A DNA stretch of 5,942 nucleotides, taken from Clostridiales bacterium (GTDB lineage Bacteria; Bacillota; Clostridia; Christensenellales; Aristaeellaceae). Numbering within the stretch: the first letter of the stretch is position 1; each line of letters starts with the position of its first letter. Of the stretch, positions 4,853-5,942 are shown in pieces. A model generated the notes under the pieces. It was not told the DNA's origin. It was given only the letters and a program-made list of their open reading frames with translations, and ran no database searches. A program made the position numbers and the translations under genes. The DNA lies in contig DXVG01000117.1 of NCBI GenBank assembly GCA_019409045.1, positions 1 through 5,942 on the forward strand. Reading direction: 5' to 3'.

Positions 4853-5942
4853 GCGAGCTGCTATCTCCCGCGGGGAGCATGGAGGCGCTCGTGGCCGCGG
4901 TGCAGAACGGCGCGGACGCGGTGTACTTCGGCGCGCGGCTGTTCAACGCCCGCCGGGGCGCGGAGAACTTTGACGGGGACGGCCTTGCGCAGGCGGTCTC
5001 GTATTGTCATGCGCGCGGCGTGAAGGCGCATGTGACGCTCAACACGCTCGTCCGACAGGACGAGCTGCCCGCGCTGGAGGCGCAGATCGCGCAGATCGCG
5101 CAGGCCAACGCGGACGCGGTCATCGTGCAGGATCTGGGCGTTGCCGCCAGCGTGCGCCGCATCGCGCCGGGGCTGAGCCTGCACGCCAGCACGCAGATGG
5201 CCGTGCACAACCGGCAGGGCGTGGAGTTTCTCGCGCGCCACGGCTTTTCGCGCGCGGTGCTGGCCCGGGAGATGTCCCTGCGGGAGATCGAAAACTGCGC
5301 CGGCCTGGACGTGGAGCTGGAGGCGTTCTGCCACGGCGCGCTGTGCGTGTCCTGCTCCGGGCAGTGCCTGTTTTCCAGCCTGGTCGGCGGGCGCAGCGGC
5401 AACCGCGGCATGTGCGCGCAGCCCTGCCGCCTGCCCTACCGGCTGGGGGAGAAGCGCGGATACCTGCTGTCCCCGCGCGATTTGATGCTCGTGGACGCGC
5501 TCGCGGACATGCGCCGCGCGGGCGTCGCCTCCTTCAAGATCGAGGGTCGGCTCAAGCGGCCGGAGTATGTGGCGGTGGTCACGGGCATCTACCGCCGCGC
5601 GCTCGACGGCGACCGCGTGACCGACGCAGACCGCGAGGCGCTTTTGCAGATATTCAACCGCGGCGGGTTCAGCCGGGGATACCTGCGCGATATGAACGAC
5701 GCGGCGCTGATGTGCCCCGACCGGCCGGACCACGCGGGCGTGCTGGTCGCGCAGGGCGGCGTCCTGCTGCGCGATGTGCGCGCGGCGGACGCGCTCGTGC
5801 AGCGCGGCCCCGGCGGGCAGGACAGGGCGCTTCGCCTGAACGGGCGCGCGGGCGGGCGCGTCGCGCAGGCAGGAAGCATCTTCCGCCTTGCGGATGCGCA
5901 GCAGCTCGCCCGCGCGCGGGAAAGCTACGCGCAGGAGAACAG
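4849..5942 (+). CDS. U32-family (collagenase-like) protein, probable RNA hydroxylase; 3' truncated by window end
   Basis: The ATG at 4849 overlaps the zapA stop, and 364 codons are open to the window edge. The N-terminus LLSPAGSMEALVAAVQNGADAVYFG (4-28) is the standard start of the U32 TIM-barrel. The U32 signature is at 158-176 (EAFCHGALCVSCSGQCLFS), with Phe175 where an aliphatic residue is usual. NRGMCAQPCR follows at 185-194 and FKIEGRLKRPEY at 229-240. C166, C173, C189 and C193 are the likely [4Fe-4S] ligands; C161 and C169 are extra. Although named peptidases, characterised U32 members include RlhA (23S rRNA C2501 hydroxylation), TrhP (tRNA U34 hydroxylation) and UbiU/UbiV (O2-independent ubiquinone hydroxylation). 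Sequence after about residue 300 (GVLVAQGGVLLRDVRAAD and on) looks like the start of a second, C-terminal domain, as in the long RlhA-like proteins with DUF3656. An RlhA-like role is thus favoured but unproven, since the rest is outside the window. Confidence 0.9.
   Translation, partial: MSELLSPAGSMEALVAAVQNGADAVYFGARLFNARRGAENFDGDGLAQAVSYCHARGVKAHVTLNTLVRQDELPALEAQIAQIAQANADAVIVQDLGVAASVRRIAPGLSLHASTQMAVHNRQGVEFLARHGFSRAVLAREMSLREIENCAGLDVELEAFCHGALCVSCSGQCLFSSLVGGRSGNRGMCAQPCRLPYRLGEKRGYLLSPRDLMLVDALADMRRAGVASFKIEGRLKRPEYVAVVTGIYRRALDGDRVTDADREALLQIFNRGGFSRGYLRDMNDAALMCPDRPDHAGVLVAQGGVLLRDVRAADALVQRGPGGQDRALRLNGRAGGRVAQAGSIFRLADAQQLARARESYAQEN

Noticed and set aside
5083..5104. Short tandem repeat CAGATCGCG twice in the U32 gene
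   Set aside because: It encodes a Gln-Ile-Ala repeat in a helix of the barrel and is in frame. Two copies of nine bases are unremarkable in GC-rich coding DNA.
4861..5733. 290-codon antisense frame within the U32 gene
   Set aside because: It is a compositional shadow. The + strand frame carries the U32 signature, cysteine motifs and the ATGA junction with zapA.

Overview
The window looks like chromosomal DNA from a high-GC member of the Bacillota, most likely a Clostridia-class, gut-type anaerobe. The clues are a YibE/F family membrane protein, ZapA directly coupled to a U32-family protein, GGAGG-type ribosome binding sites, sigma-A-type promoters and strongly G/C-ended codons. The assignment is an inference from gene content and composition; no rRNA or other phylogenetic marker is present. 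I see no mobile element, CRISPR array, tRNA or rRNA.

Layout, left to right. Positions 1-163 are a G-poor, C-rich non-coding region that leads into a complete secreted PhoA-type alkaline phosphatase (164-1645, +), closed by a GC-rich hairpin terminator (1663-1691). A 349-base non-coding stretch (1646-1994) follows. It holds four imperfect AAGTGG-headed direct repeats, three of them exactly 41 bases apart, and an inverted repeat. It leads to a complete YibE/F membrane protein (1995-3167, +). Convergent with that gene, and overlapping its last 77 bases, is a polytopic membrane protein of unknown function (3091-4389, -) with a GT-C-like layout. Its strong promoter lies in a divergent intergenic region (4390-4585) that it shares with the promoter of zapA. 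zapA (4586-4852, +) overlaps by four bases (ATGA) a U32-family gene (4849 to beyond the window end).

Functionally there are three unrelated blocks: phosphate scavenging outside the cell (PhoA), two poorly understood membrane proteins on opposite strands, and a housekeeping operon pairing a division-ring factor (ZapA) with a probable Fe-S RNA-hydroxylation-type U32 protein. I found no clearly new multi-gene system. The best leads are the phased repeats upstream of yibE/F, the coding 3' overlap, the uncharacterised membrane protein family and the metal-site substitutions in PhoA.
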